The notes below the pieces were generated by a model that saw only the letters and a list, made by a program, of their open reading frames with translations, did not search any database and had not been told where the DNA came from. Positions 26,440 to 35,044 of a DNA stretch of 64,000 nt are shown here, in pieces. How positions within the stretch are numbered: the first letter of the stretch is position 1; each line of letters opens with the position of its first letter. The DNA is from Bacteroidota bacterium (GTDB lineage Bacteria > Bacteroidota > Bacteroidia > Chitinophagales > Saprospiraceae), in assembly GCA_029781865.1 (NCBI GenBank), contig JAKOVW010000054.1, positions 62,001 to 126,000 of the forward strand. Direction: 5' to 3'. A program made the translations under genes and the position numbers.

Positions 26440-28557
26440 TTACGATTTTTTAATACCGGTTGATAGTGATTGTAGTAATATCTGGTCGCAAGTTGGACAA
26501 TACTCATGTTCGCCACTGAGATAACCATGTATCCTGCATATACTAAATACAGGAGTTACGGTGACATACGGAAGTCTGAAATTCGAAATTACTTTTCTCA
26601 ATAAATTTCTGCACGCTTCCGGAGAACTGATTTTTTCCCGCATGTATAAATGCAATACGGTACCACCCGTGTACTTGCATTGCAATTCGTCCTGCAGCTC
26701 CAATGCTTCAAACGGATCATCGGTATATCCGACCGGCATTTGGGAACTGTTGGTATAATAAATGTTTTCCTGTTGTCCGGCTTGCAGAATATTGGGAAAT
26801 CTTTTTTTGTCTTCTTTCGCAAAACGGTAAGTAGTCCCTTCCGCAGGAGTAGCTTCCAGATTATATAAGTTTCCTGTTTCCTCCTGATATTGTGTAATGC
26901 GCTTCCGGATGTGATCCAATATTCGCAAAGCCAATTCATTTCCCTGGTTGCTTACTATATTCAGTGTATCATCCGAAAAATTGCGGATCATCTCATTGAT
27001 CCCATTCACTCCAATAGTGGAGAAATGATTTTTTAAATTGGTCAGGTATCTTTTCGTATAAGGATATAACCCGCGATCGAAAAGTTGTTGAATGAAATTT
27101 CTCTTTTTTTCCAGGGTTGATTTAGAAATGTCCAGTAAATAATCCAGACGCTTCATCAATTCATATTCATTGTTTTTATAAATGTAACCCAGACGTGCCA
27201 TATTGATGGTAACCACTCCAATGCTTCCGGTCATTTCAGCACTTCCGAAGAGGCCGTTTCCACGTTTCAACAATTCTCTCAAATCCAATTGCAATCTGCA
27301 ACACATACTCCGTATGGCATTTGGTTTATATGCATTCGGGTTTTCGACCTTCTTTCCCGATTCATCGTAAATGTACTGGCTGCCTATAAAATTTTGAAAA
27401 TAAGAAGATCCGATTTTAGCGGTGTTTGCAAAAAGCAGATCTGTATTTTCACCATACCAGTCAAAATCTTCCGTAATATTCACCGTCGGAATAGGAAATG
27501 TAAACGGTTGTCCGTTTGCATCTCCTTCTGTCATCACGGTATAATATGCTTTGTTGATCACATTCATTTCAGTTTGAAAATGCTTATAACATAAGTCGGA
27601 TAAAGAATCAACACCTCTTTCTTTTGCTCTTTTTTCCAGATCCGCATCATCAATTTCATTGAACAGATGTATATCATTTTTTGTCGGAATCTGATCCTTC
27701 AGATCATTGGGCACGACCCAGTCCAAGGTAATATTGGTAAATGGAGATTGCCCCCAGCGGGCCGGAACATTCAGATTATATACAAAACTCCGAATTGCTT
27801 TCAATACGTCCTCAAATGATAATTGATCTTTGAAAACATAAGGCGCGAGATAGGTATCAAATGAACTGAATGCCTGTGCACCTGCCCATTCGCTCTGAAG
27901 GATCCCCAGAAAATTAGCCATTTGTCCCAAAGCTTCCCTGAAATGTGAAGGAGCTTTGCTTTCTACGCGCCCACGCACACCATTAAATCCTTCATTCAGC
28001 AACATCCTCAGACTCCATCCGGCGCAATAACCGGTCAGACAATCGAGATCATGAATATGAAGATCTCCGTTGCGATGTGCAAATGCCTCTTCTTTGGTAT
28101 ACACTTTATCCAGCCAATAATTGGCGATGACTTTTCCCGCAACATTATTAATTAATCCGGCACTTGAATACGAGGTGTTTGCATTTGCATGAATTCGCCA
28201 ATCCGTTTGATAAATGTATTCGTTGACGGTTTGTGAACAATCGATATAGGTTGTATCTTCATTCAGTCCGCTTACATGCTCTCTTTGCAATTTGCGCGTA
28301 TGCCGGTGCAGCATAAAAGCACGCATGACATCAAACTGTTTTTTCTCAAACAACACTTTTTCGATCAGGTCCTGGATTTCTTCAACAGCCCAGATTTCTT
28401 TGGACGCTAACCGGTTTTGAATTTCTTTTGCCACTGCAACATCCACTTTTAAATGTTGTCCTTTGAATGCTTTACTCAAAGCATCTTCAATTTTAAAAAA
28501 CTGGAACGGCTGGTATTCTCCATTCCGTTTAATGACCCATGTATTCATGTTTAACAT
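26440..28557 (-). CDS. nrdD: Anaerobic ribonucleoside-triphosphate reductase, large part without the glycyl-radical loop
   Basis: A 705-residue class III ribonucleotide reductase. An ATP-cone allosteric domain is at about 4-95 (WVIKRNGEYQPF), followed by the ten-stranded barrel with HDLDCLTGYCAGWSL and the RSMCCRLQLDLREL segment expected to hold the thiyl Cys. The C-terminus has the zinc-site cysteines (CRIHGYLSGEHEYCPTC) and then stops exactly where the glycyl-radical loop should begin; that loop is the next gene. ATGs at 28557 and 28548 are equally likely starts. It reduces NTPs to dNTPs without oxygen. Confidence 0.93.
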   Translation of the reverse strand: MLNMNTWVIKRNGEYQPFQFFKIEDALSKAFKGQHLKVDVAVAKEIQNRLASKEIWAVEEIQDLIEKVLFEKKQFDVMRAFMLHRHTRKLQREHVSGLNEDTTYIDCSQTVNEYIYQTDWRIHANANTSYSSAGLINNVAGKVIANYWLDKVYTKEEAFAHRNGDLHIHDLDCLTGYCAGWSLRMLLNEGFNGVRGRVESKAPSHFREALGQMANFLGILQSEWAGAQAFSSFDTYLAPYVFKDQLSFEDVLKAIRSFVYNLNVPARWGQSPFTNITLDWVVPNDLKDQIPTKNDIHLFNEIDDADLEKRAKERGVDSLSDLCYKHFQTEMNVINKAYYTVMTEGDANGQPFTFPIPTVNITEDFDWYGENTDLLFANTAKIGSSYFQNFIGSQYIYDESGKKVENPNAYKPNAIRSMCCRLQLDLRELLKRGNGLFGSAEMTGSIGVVTINMARLGYIYKNNEYELMKRLDYLLDISKSTLEKKRNFIQQLFDRGLYPYTKRYLTNLKNHFSTIGVNGINEMIRNFSDDTLNIVSNQGNELALRILDHIRKRITQYQEETGNLYNLEATPAEGTTYRFAKEDKKRFPNILQAGQQENIYYTNSSQMPVGYTDDPFEALELQDELQCKYTGGTVLHLYMREKISSPEACRNLLRKVISNFRLPYVTVTPVFSICRIHGYLSGEHEYCPTCDQILLQSLSTGIKKS

Positions 28558-28567
28558 TGTTTTCTTT

Positions 28568-28601
28568 AAAAAAGCTCTTCATGTTGAAGGATGAAGAGCT
28601 T
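28568..28601 (-). terminator. Terminator hairpin between NO reductase and nrdD
   Basis: Perfect 11-bp arms (AAGCTCTTCAT at 28572-28582, ATGAAGAGCTT at 28591-28601) with an 8-base loop, followed on the minus strand by six U. It ends only about 11 bases before the nrdD ATG, so it can end NO-reductase transcripts or act as an attenuator for nrdD. Confidence 0.8.
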
Positions 28602-28660
28602 ACAAACTAACTATTAACTTATCCCTAAAATATTGTTTAACCGGAATACTCTAACTGTTT

Positions 28661-31060
28661 TTAAACCGCCATTTCTTCTTCGATTAAGACTTTCTCTTCA
28701 ATTTGTTCCGTAATTATCGAATCCATTTCTTTAATATCTGCTGTTTTGGATTTTAATGAATTTATCCTGGAAACAATAAACCAGGTCAATGGCAAAACAC
28801 CACCAAAGAAAAAGACGGATGCCCCTATTCCTCTTAACCAGGTTAGCGATTTAAATACGCCAAAGTCCATGAATTTTGTAGAACGTCCATACCAAAGACC
28901 TTGCTCCACTACCGCTTTAAATTGTATAGATCCGGCGGGGAAAAGATCCAGAACCACCATAAGCATTAGTCCAGCATTGATGGACCAAAATGAAAAATTA
29001 ACTACTTTGTCATTCCAGTTTTTATTTTTTATCATCAATCTCGATGCAAACAATAATGCGGCCAACGAAATATTTCCATAAACTCCCATTAACGCAGCAT
29101 GTGCATGATTTACCGTTAAATAAGTTCCATGCTCAAAATAATTCATAATGGGTAAATTGATAATGATACCTAACACACCTGCACCAAAGAAATTCCAGAA
29201 ATTAACGGCAACAAGAAATTTAAACACAGCCGGAAATCCGAAATCCATTAATTGATTGTGTGCTACATCGCCAACTGCAATTTTAGGCATGCTTTTAAAC
29301 CTCCATGCTTCCACCGTTAATAAGATCAGTGGTACAAACTGAAGCGTCGAAAACACAGATCCCAGAGCCATGGTAGCAACAGGTTTGGCATTCCAGTAGA
29401 AATTATGTGATATGCCTAATAATCCAGTACCTAAGAATAAAATGGTTGCAAAGTAAACCACACGTATTGCGGCCTGCCGGCTTACCAAACCCATCAATAC
29501 CATTAAATAACTTACTATAACTGTTATGAAAACTTCAAAAAATGCTTCGACCCACATATGGATCACCATCCATCTCCAGAAATCTGCAATGACAAAATTG
29601 GTTTCAGGTCTTGCAACAAATCCGGATAAAAACAATAAAGGAATTCCAATCACTGAATACATAATCCAGTTGGGTAAATTCCATGGCTCGTGTTTAATAA
29701 ACGCCGGTTTAATTCCACGATAAACAATTACTCCCCAAAGGATAAAACAACCCATTAATAAGATCTGATAAAATTTTCCGAAGTCAACAAATTCCCAGCC
29801 CTGGTGTCCGAACCAATTGCTCATCTTCCCCATAAATCCAAGAGGACCCAGTACCATTCCGGTCAAAGAGCCACCAACTAAAACAAAAAGAGAAATGAAT
29901 AATATATTGATCAATCGGAGTTGACCGGGAACTTCTTTTTTAGCTAATATGGGTAAAATAAAAATAGACGATGCAATCCAGCACGTAGAAATCCAATACA
30001 AGGACAACATCAAATGCCAGCTTCTCGAAATGGTAACAGGCACATCAGTAATATTTATTCCCACGTAAGAAAGCCAGTTAATAAAATCATTAATGGTTAC
30101 AAGACCGCTGGAAACCTGAATAAAAAATAACAGAATGGCGACAAAAAAGAATTTGAATGTAGCCCTTTGTGTTGGTGTTGGTGAAAAAGCTGCAACTCTT
30201 GCTTCCGTAAACAAATCTCTTTTCGGTGGTTTGAAAAATTTATTTGGCAATTGATTGTATTGTCCAATGAAATACAATACGATACCACATGCAAGTACAA
30301 ATCCCAATAATCCAAGCACACTCCATAAAATGACCGGTGAAGTTGGTGTATTACCTGAAACGGGATCATAAGGCCAGTTATGCGTGTAGCTATAGGTAGA
30401 TCCGGGTCTTTGTGTCACACAAACCCAGGCACCCCAGAAAAAGAATGAACTTAAATCTGCGACTTCTTCTCTACTTTTAATATAATTTTTGGGAGGAAAG
30501 CCCTGTCCGTCATTTTTGTCGATAAACAGATCCGTATAATATTTCTTTAAATCCTGTAAGGCATAGGTTTCAGCAGGTGTGAGTGCGATCAGCTTGTCAT
30601 TGGAATTGTAATTATTCTGTTTCAATTCCAGTTTGACTTTTTCTTTGACCTGGCTGATGTCACTGGCCTCCGGTTCTTTTCCTGTTTTGGCTTTTAATTC
30701 AGCGAGATAATAATTACTCATTGAAACAGACATTTGATGCAATGCCTCAGCTGTAAAATCAGGACCTCGTTGCGCACCATCTCCGAAAAAACTACCATAT
30801 TCCATCAGCGCATATCGATGGAATACTTCCTGTCCACGCTCTATGGTCTTCTGATCCATGACCACATTTCCCTGTGCATCCTTGAATCCAGTCATGGGAG
30901 GAGCGTCTACATAGGTTTGGAATCCAATCATGCCAACCCCAATCAGGCTGATCACGAGAATAAATATGAGAGGACCACGCCAGTTTTTAGTATTCATAAT
31001 GTAACTAATGTTCTTGGTCGCAGCATTCCCAGTTTGTCCATTTTGTCCGTTTGTGTGCAT
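28661..31060 (-). CDS. norB: Quinol-dependent nitric oxide reductase (qNOR type NorB)
   Basis: A 799-residue membrane enzyme that reduces 2 NO to N2O. It has the qNOR layout: N-terminal helix (about 28-50), a large periplasmic cytochrome-c-like domain without haem motif (about 55-240; RGQEVFHRYALMEYGSFFGD) and a 12-helix haem-copper-oxidase core. Haem and FeB ligands are visible in SRSWHLMLSLYW, HMWVEAFFEVF (with the Glu), GISHNFYWNA and VNHAHAALMG. An ATG 21 codons later (30997) may be the true start. It lies downstream of the Rrf2 regulator on the same strand, with two inverted repeats between them. Confidence 0.93.
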   Translation of the reverse strand: MHTNGQNGQTGNAATKNISYIMNTKNWRGPLIFILVISLIGVGMIGFQTYVDAPPMTGFKDAQGNVVMDQKTIERGQEVFHRYALMEYGSFFGDGAQRGPDFTAEALHQMSVSMSNYYLAELKAKTGKEPEASDISQVKEKVKLELKQNNYNSNDKLIALTPAETYALQDLKKYYTDLFIDKNDGQGFPPKNYIKSREEVADLSSFFFWGAWVCVTQRPGSTYSYTHNWPYDPVSGNTPTSPVILWSVLGLLGFVLACGIVLYFIGQYNQLPNKFFKPPKRDLFTEARVAAFSPTPTQRATFKFFFVAILLFFIQVSSGLVTINDFINWLSYVGINITDVPVTISRSWHLMLSLYWISTCWIASSIFILPILAKKEVPGQLRLINILFISLFVLVGGSLTGMVLGPLGFMGKMSNWFGHQGWEFVDFGKFYQILLMGCFILWGVIVYRGIKPAFIKHEPWNLPNWIMYSVIGIPLLFLSGFVARPETNFVIADFWRWMVIHMWVEAFFEVFITVIVSYLMVLMGLVSRQAAIRVVYFATILFLGTGLLGISHNFYWNAKPVATMALGSVFSTLQFVPLILLTVEAWRFKSMPKIAVGDVAHNQLMDFGFPAVFKFLVAVNFWNFFGAGVLGIIINLPIMNYFEHGTYLTVNHAHAALMGVYGNISLAALLFASRLMIKNKNWNDKVVNFSFWSINAGLMLMVVLDLFPAGSIQFKAVVEQGLWYGRSTKFMDFGVFKSLTWLRGIGASVFFFGGVLPLTWFIVSRINSLKSKTADIKEMDSIITEQIEEKVLIEEEMAV

Positions 31061-31111
31061 AATGATGGTTTTAAAAATGAAGGATTAGTCGTTTATTTAT
31101 TTTTTCTATTA

Positions 31112-31127
31112 AAGACATTTTTGTCTT
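31112..31127. promoter_or_regulatory. Inverted-repeat operator of the NO reductase gene
   Basis: AAGACA-TTTT-TGTCTT, perfect 6-bp arms with a 4-base centre, 13 bases downstream of a TATATTTG box and about 50 bases before the NO-reductase ATG. The placement fits a repressor site for the adjacent Rrf2 protein. Confidence 0.6.
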
Positions 31128-31140
31128 AATTTATTTCGGA

Positions 31141-31148
31141 CAAATATA
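31141..31148 (-). promoter_or_regulatory. Candidate -7 promoter box of the NO reductase gene (TATATTTG)
   Basis: The minus strand reads TATATTTG, a TAnnTTTG match; transcription would start near 31134, just before the inverted repeat at 31112-31127. No -33 TTTG is seen at the normal spacing, which suits a promoter that is weak unless derepressed. Confidence 0.45.
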
Positions 31149-31208
31149 TCTTTAATTAGCCAAATTATCTATCTTTTAATTTTTAATTGAATCCTACCCG
31201 CTTTATTT

Positions 31209-31224
31209 AAGATATTTTTATCTT
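31209..31224. promoter_or_regulatory. Second inverted-repeat operator upstream of the NO reductase gene
   Basis: AAGATA-TTTT-TATCTT, perfect 6-bp arms (8 bp counting the flanking T and A as a pair) with the same 4-base centre as the site at 31112. It lies 97 bp upstream of that site, just past the rrf2 stop. Confidence 0.55.
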
Positions 31225-31249
31225 ATTTATAACCAAAAAAAACGAATTT

Positions 31250-31684
31250 TTATATACGCATTTTTCCTGTGCTGATTCCCTTGATCAAATGAGCCAGGGA
31301 TGTTTTTTCAAATTCTTTCTCCAATGACCCTTTAACATTTTTCCAAAAGTTGTGCACAGGGCAAGGTTCCTTTTCCCCGCAGCCTGGTAATCCCAATAAA
31401 CACTTCTCGAAGAAATCATTCCCCTCTAAAATATGAACCAGGTCTATCAGGAAAATACGGTCTATGGGCTTTTTAAGCAATACACCCCCATGCGGACCCC
31501 GGTGTGACTCAAGTACTCCATTTTGAGTAAGCACTTGAAATGTCTTGGTCAGGAAATGAAAGGAAATATTCAACTCTTCCGAAATTTCGCCAATCGTAAC
31601 ATACTGTTGATCCTTATTATCCTTCGAAGCCACATAAATCAGTGCCCTTAATGCATATATAGTAGCTTTGGATAACGCTCTCAC
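31250..31684 (-). CDS. Rrf2-family Fe-S transcription regulator (NsrR-like)
   Basis: A 144-residue winged-helix regulator starting at a GTG (31684). The N-terminal helix-turn-helix (about 25-65: ISEELNISFHFLTKTFQVL, RGPHGG wing) is typical of Rrf2. Three cysteines C95, C102 and C108 (C-x6-C-x5-C) match the cluster-binding loop of NsrR/IscR-type members. Its place directly upstream of the NO reductase gene argues for NO sensing through cluster nitrosylation. It may also be autoregulated, since a related half-palindrome overlaps its own promoter. Confidence 0.9.
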   Translation of the reverse strand: MRALSKATIYALRALIYVASKDNKDQQYVTIGEISEELNISFHFLTKTFQVLTQNGVLESHRGPHGGVLLKKPIDRIFLIDLVHILEGNDFFEKCLLGLPGCGEKEPCPVHNFWKNVKGSLEKEFEKTSLAHLIKGISTGKMRI

Positions 31685-31697
31685 CTCTTTTTATATT

Positions 31698-31720
31698 AAG
31701 ACAATTTTGTCCCAAAAATA
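31698..31720 (-). promoter_or_regulatory. rrf2 promoter box with overlapping operator-like repeat
   Basis: The minus strand reads TATTTTTG (31713-31720), a -7 match, and AAGACA-ATTT-TGTCCC (31698-31713) overlaps its end. One arm equals the operator arm at 31112, while the second keeps only TGTC. The position suggests autoregulation. Confidence 0.5.
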
Positions 31721-31906
31721 CATATTTTTGGAAACTTGTTACTTTTTTGAACTAGTTTTTTTGGATTTTTTATTGGTTCGCATAACCAGGATTTGTAATT
31801 CTTCAAATTAAGCCAGTATTATATGGATCAATTCAGCATTGAACTAAATCGTAAAAATACAATGAGTGCGTTTGTATTTTAAAAGCAACCGGCAACACTT
31901 TTCGAT

Positions 31907-31914
31907 TAAATTTG
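31907..31914 (+). promoter_or_regulatory. Candidate -7 promoter box (TAAATTTG)
   Basis: TAAATTTG lies 23 bases before the ATG of the T9SS protein at 31937 and matches TAnnTTTG. No -33 TTTG is found at the normal spacing. Confidence 0.4.
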
Positions 31915-31936
31915 CTTCAGTTTTAAAAATTTTCTG

Positions 31937-33811
31937 ATGAAAACTTTCTTTACCGCCTTATGTATTCATCTGGGATTTCTGCTTTGTGCACAGTCTTTTG
32001 AAACCAAAGCAGAATATTCAGCTGCCCAAAAGAAATCATTTACTGTAATTCCAAGTCCTCCATTATTACAGAAACCGGTCAGCTTTATAATTAAGCCGAG
32101 TCAGGCTGACATGTCTTTTGATCCTCTTTTGAAACATCCGGTGAGTCCTAATGAATCAGAACAGGACGAGGAAATTCAAGCCATTAAATCCGCTAAAGAT
32201 TATTTAAAAAAATTCCCCGACAACCTGTTCCATATTGGACATGGTGATAATAGTCCCAGCGGAGCTGAAATTTTAACAGGCACTTCTTTTTACGGAGATA
32301 TCGATGGCGCATGCCCCAACGATAATACCATTGCGATTTCAAAAGCGGGCAGAATCATAAGTATGATGAATGAGTTTGTCGGCATCTATACTTCGCAAGG
32401 CACCAAAATCAATGTATACACATTAAGTGATTTTTTCAGTGGCTTTCTTACAGAATCCATCTGTGATCCCAAAGTAGAATACGATCCTTCGGCAGACCGT
32501 TTTATAATGTACGTTCAGGCATGCAGCGATAATCCACAGCACATTGCCTTTGGATTTTCCCAAACGAATGATCCTAATGGAAACTGGACCATTTATCTTT
32601 TTGATTCGGATGGACTGAATGATGGTTCCTGGTCCGATTATCCCAAACTAGCCATCAATAAAGATGAGGTCTTTGTCTCTATGAATCTTTTCGGAAGAGG
32701 AAGTTCGGGTAAGTATATTCAATCGATTATGTACCAGCTCAACAAGAATGATGGTTACGCGGGAAGATCCCTGAATTATAAAATCTGGACAGGCTTTAAA
32801 TCCGGAACCATTTTACCTATACGATCAGGTGCAAAAGGACTATATGGTCCGGGCATATACGCATTACAGGCCACCGCCGGTGGTTCTGATTTTTTCAACT
32901 TTTATGACATTACCGGAAATCTCAGTGATCCAAACAGTAAACTGATTTATCAAAAATTATACACCACAGCTTATGAACCTTCCGGAAATGCATATCAATT
33001 GGGTACCAACATCCGACTGGACATCGGAGATTGCCGGTTACAGGATGGTTATTTTCAGGAAGGAATAATCCATTTCGTTTTTTCTGCAGATGATCAGGGG
33101 TACAGCGGAATCCGCTATCATCGACTCGACCCCACAGTAATGGATGCAAACAAATTTGAACTTTTTTCATCTTCAGATTTAAGAGATTATTGCTATCCTT
33201 CCATTGCTCCTTTCTCTAATCTTACAAAAGATAAATCAGCTGTTATTCACTTCACCTCTTCCGGCGAAAATTACTATCCCGATATGCGCGCCAAATTATT
33301 TTTTGATGATTTTTCTTCTTCCGGTTCGATACGCGTAAAAGTTGGACCAGGACCACATACCAGCTGTTATAACGCTACACGAGATGCAGCGCGATGGGGA
33401 GACTATTCCGGTATTGCCAGACATTATAGCGCAACTGCTCCAACTGTTTGGGTGGCTGGCAGTGTGGGTAACAATACGAATGGAAAATGGTGGACCTACA
33501 TCGCCGAACTCTATTCTTCTCCTACAACAACTACTTTGGAAACCAAAGCACAGGAAATTAAATTGTTTCCAAATCCGGTAGAAGAACGATTGCAGGTGAA
33601 TGTTGAAGTACTGAAACCGTTTAAAGTCCGTTTTATATTAAAAGACGTTAATGGTAAAATCATATCTAAAATGTATGAAGGCGTTTTACTTTCCGGAGAA
33701 AATAAGTTTTCATTCAATGCAAGTCAATTGCCCAACGGGCTGTATTTTTTAAATATTGAATCCGATAAAAATGAGCTTATCAAAACTGAAAAAATTATCG
33801 TCAATCATTAG
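31937..33811 (+). CDS. T9SS type A secreted protein, function unknown
   Basis: A 624-residue protein with a signal peptide (about 1-18, GFLLCAQ) and a type A T9SS sorting domain at about 545-624 (LFPNPVEERLQV, then NGLYFLNIE and KIIVNH). The central part (about 85-530) is rich in short strands with Asp/Trp turns such as WSDYPKLAINKDEVFVSM and RWGDYSGIARH, which resembles a beta-propeller of the kind found in many Bacteroidota secreted proteins, though no enzyme motif is visible. It would be exported across the outer membrane and either released or anchored to the surface. Confidence 0.85.
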   Translation: MKTFFTALCIHLGFLLCAQSFETKAEYSAAQKKSFTVIPSPPLLQKPVSFIIKPSQADMSFDPLLKHPVSPNESEQDEEIQAIKSAKDYLKKFPDNLFHIGHGDNSPSGAEILTGTSFYGDIDGACPNDNTIAISKAGRIISMMNEFVGIYTSQGTKINVYTLSDFFSGFLTESICDPKVEYDPSADRFIMYVQACSDNPQHIAFGFSQTNDPNGNWTIYLFDSDGLNDGSWSDYPKLAINKDEVFVSMNLFGRGSSGKYIQSIMYQLNKNDGYAGRSLNYKIWTGFKSGTILPIRSGAKGLYGPGIYALQATAGGSDFFNFYDITGNLSDPNSKLIYQKLYTTAYEPSGNAYQLGTNIRLDIGDCRLQDGYFQEGIIHFVFSADDQGYSGIRYHRLDPTVMDANKFELFSSSDLRDYCYPSIAPFSNLTKDKSAVIHFTSSGENYYPDMRAKLFFDDFSSSGSIRVKVGPGPHTSCYNATRDAARWGDYSGIARHYSATAPTVWVAGSVGNNTNGKWWTYIAELYSSPTTTTLETKAQEIKLFPNPVEERLQVNVEVLKPFKVRFILKDVNGKIISKMYEGVLLSGENKFSFNASQLPNGLYFLNIESDKNELIKTEKIIVNH

Positions 33812-34040
33812 TACCATGCTCGTGTTTGCAGCATGCACTTGTCAGACCTCACGGGTACAAAACAATCCGCCTGATATAAACAATAGGGATGCTTCCGCAG
33901 GCAATACATCAAAAGATACCGCGAAAACTAAAATCAAGAACTATCCTTCTCCGAATGAAGAATATGATCAGCATAAAATTGATTCCATTAAACAAAATAA
34001 AATAAAGCCCAAATCGAAAAGAGAAAATCGGAATGACTGA
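33771..34040 (+). CDS. Small predicted lipoprotein, charged
   Basis: An 89-residue protein. From the ATG at 33771 the sequence gives a standard lipoprotein signal (KLKK, hydrophobic stretch, lipobox FAAC at about 20-23). Other in-frame ATGs are at 33756 and 33816; the last would remove the basic region. The mature part is short, hydrophilic and rich in Lys, Asn and Asp with no detectable domain. The start overlaps the end of the T9SS gene by 41 bp in another frame, so the two genes are translationally linked. Confidence 0.6.
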   Translation: MSLSKLKKLSSIISTMLVFAACTCQTSRVQNNPPDINNRDASAGNTSKDTAKTKIKNYPSPNEEYDQHKIDSIKQNKIKPKSKRENRND

Positions 34041-34111
34041 TTTACATGATAACCGAATTCTTATAACAATACAAAATTGCTAAAATCAAATTCCGGTTGG
34101 ATCGTGGACGC

Positions 34112-34894
34112 TTAAATTTTCACCCATTGAACGCCATTATCATCGAACAGGCAAACGATTCCAGATTCACCATTGTAATATAGTTTTATGGGTTTTGGAA
34201 TGCTGTTGGGATCACTCCAAAAATCTGAGGTATATACATTTTTGAATTCCCGTGACAAAAAAGTTACCGAATTATAAAAATGTTGGGAGTAATAATTTGA
34301 ATAACTGAGATTGCCCTTATTCACAATCATGGTGTACATCGTGTAAAAGTCACCGGTAATGATCTCATCCTTTCTGGCAAAATAAATTTCATCTCCATGT
34401 CTTCCGCTTAATTCATCATGATAATCCAGAACCGGATGGATCCCGATATTCATATTCAGGCTTAATTCTTCGAAACGTAGTTCAACACTTGCATTATCCG
34501 TTTCATAACAATAGGCTACTCTCCGCATAGAATCCTGTTTGCATTTCTCCGGATAATTTAAACCATTGGTGCTGAAACTATAGTATTTATTCAGAAGTTT
34601 CAAATGGCAGGTATCTCCACGGGCGTTTACAAACCGCTCAATGGTTCCGGTCTTATGACAATAATAGGGCAGGAACCATTTGGCTAAATCACTTAAAGCA
34701 TATTGACCCAGGAATACTTCATCGCAAAAATAATTTAAATCAATCCCGGCATCTTTACAGGAAAGTGAAGAATACTCCAATGAATCTCTGGGAATGCAAT
34801 GTTCAATAGTAACAATATCTAAATTGTGTTCTTTCCTGCAAGAGAAGAGCAGCATGAGAATAAAGACACTTATGCTGAAAGGAATTTTATTCAT
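34112..34894 (-). CDS. Predicted lipoprotein, function unknown
   Basis: A 260-residue protein from the ATG at 34894, which gives a lipoprotein signal (MNKIPFSISVFILMLLFSC). The longer frame to 34933 adds 13 residues in front of it. The mature part has several aromatic and Cys residues (LEYSSLSCKDAG, YCHKTGTIERF) and a DYHDELSGRHGD segment, but no recognised family. It is convergent with the small lipoprotein gene, with 71 bp between them. Confidence 0.65.
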   Translation of the reverse strand: MNKIPFSISVFILMLLFSCRKEHNLDIVTIEHCIPRDSLEYSSLSCKDAGIDLNYFCDEVFLGQYALSDLAKWFLPYYCHKTGTIERFVNARGDTCHLKLLNKYYSFSTNGLNYPEKCKQDSMRRVAYCYETDNASVELRFEELSLNMNIGIHPVLDYHDELSGRHGDEIYFARKDEIITGDFYTMYTMIVNKGNLSYSNYYSQHFYNSVTFLSREFKNVYTSDFWSDPNSIPKPIKLYYNGESGIVCLFDDNGVQWVKI

Positions 34895-35044
34895 TTCGTT
34901 TTTCCAAAACAAATATTGCTTTAAACGTAACAAGTTAAGCCATAAATGAAAAAATCACGCCCGTTTATTGTTCGATAACACCTAATGAATTAGACATTAC
35001 CCTCCAAACCTATTCTTCGACCGGCTCTAGATGAAGGCAGCCAT

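Noticed and set aside
26268-26528. 86-residue version of the small glycyl-radical protein starting at 26528
   Set aside because: The first 30 codons overlap nrdD and do not resemble the family; the ATG at 26438 directly after the nrdD stop gives the natural domain boundary.
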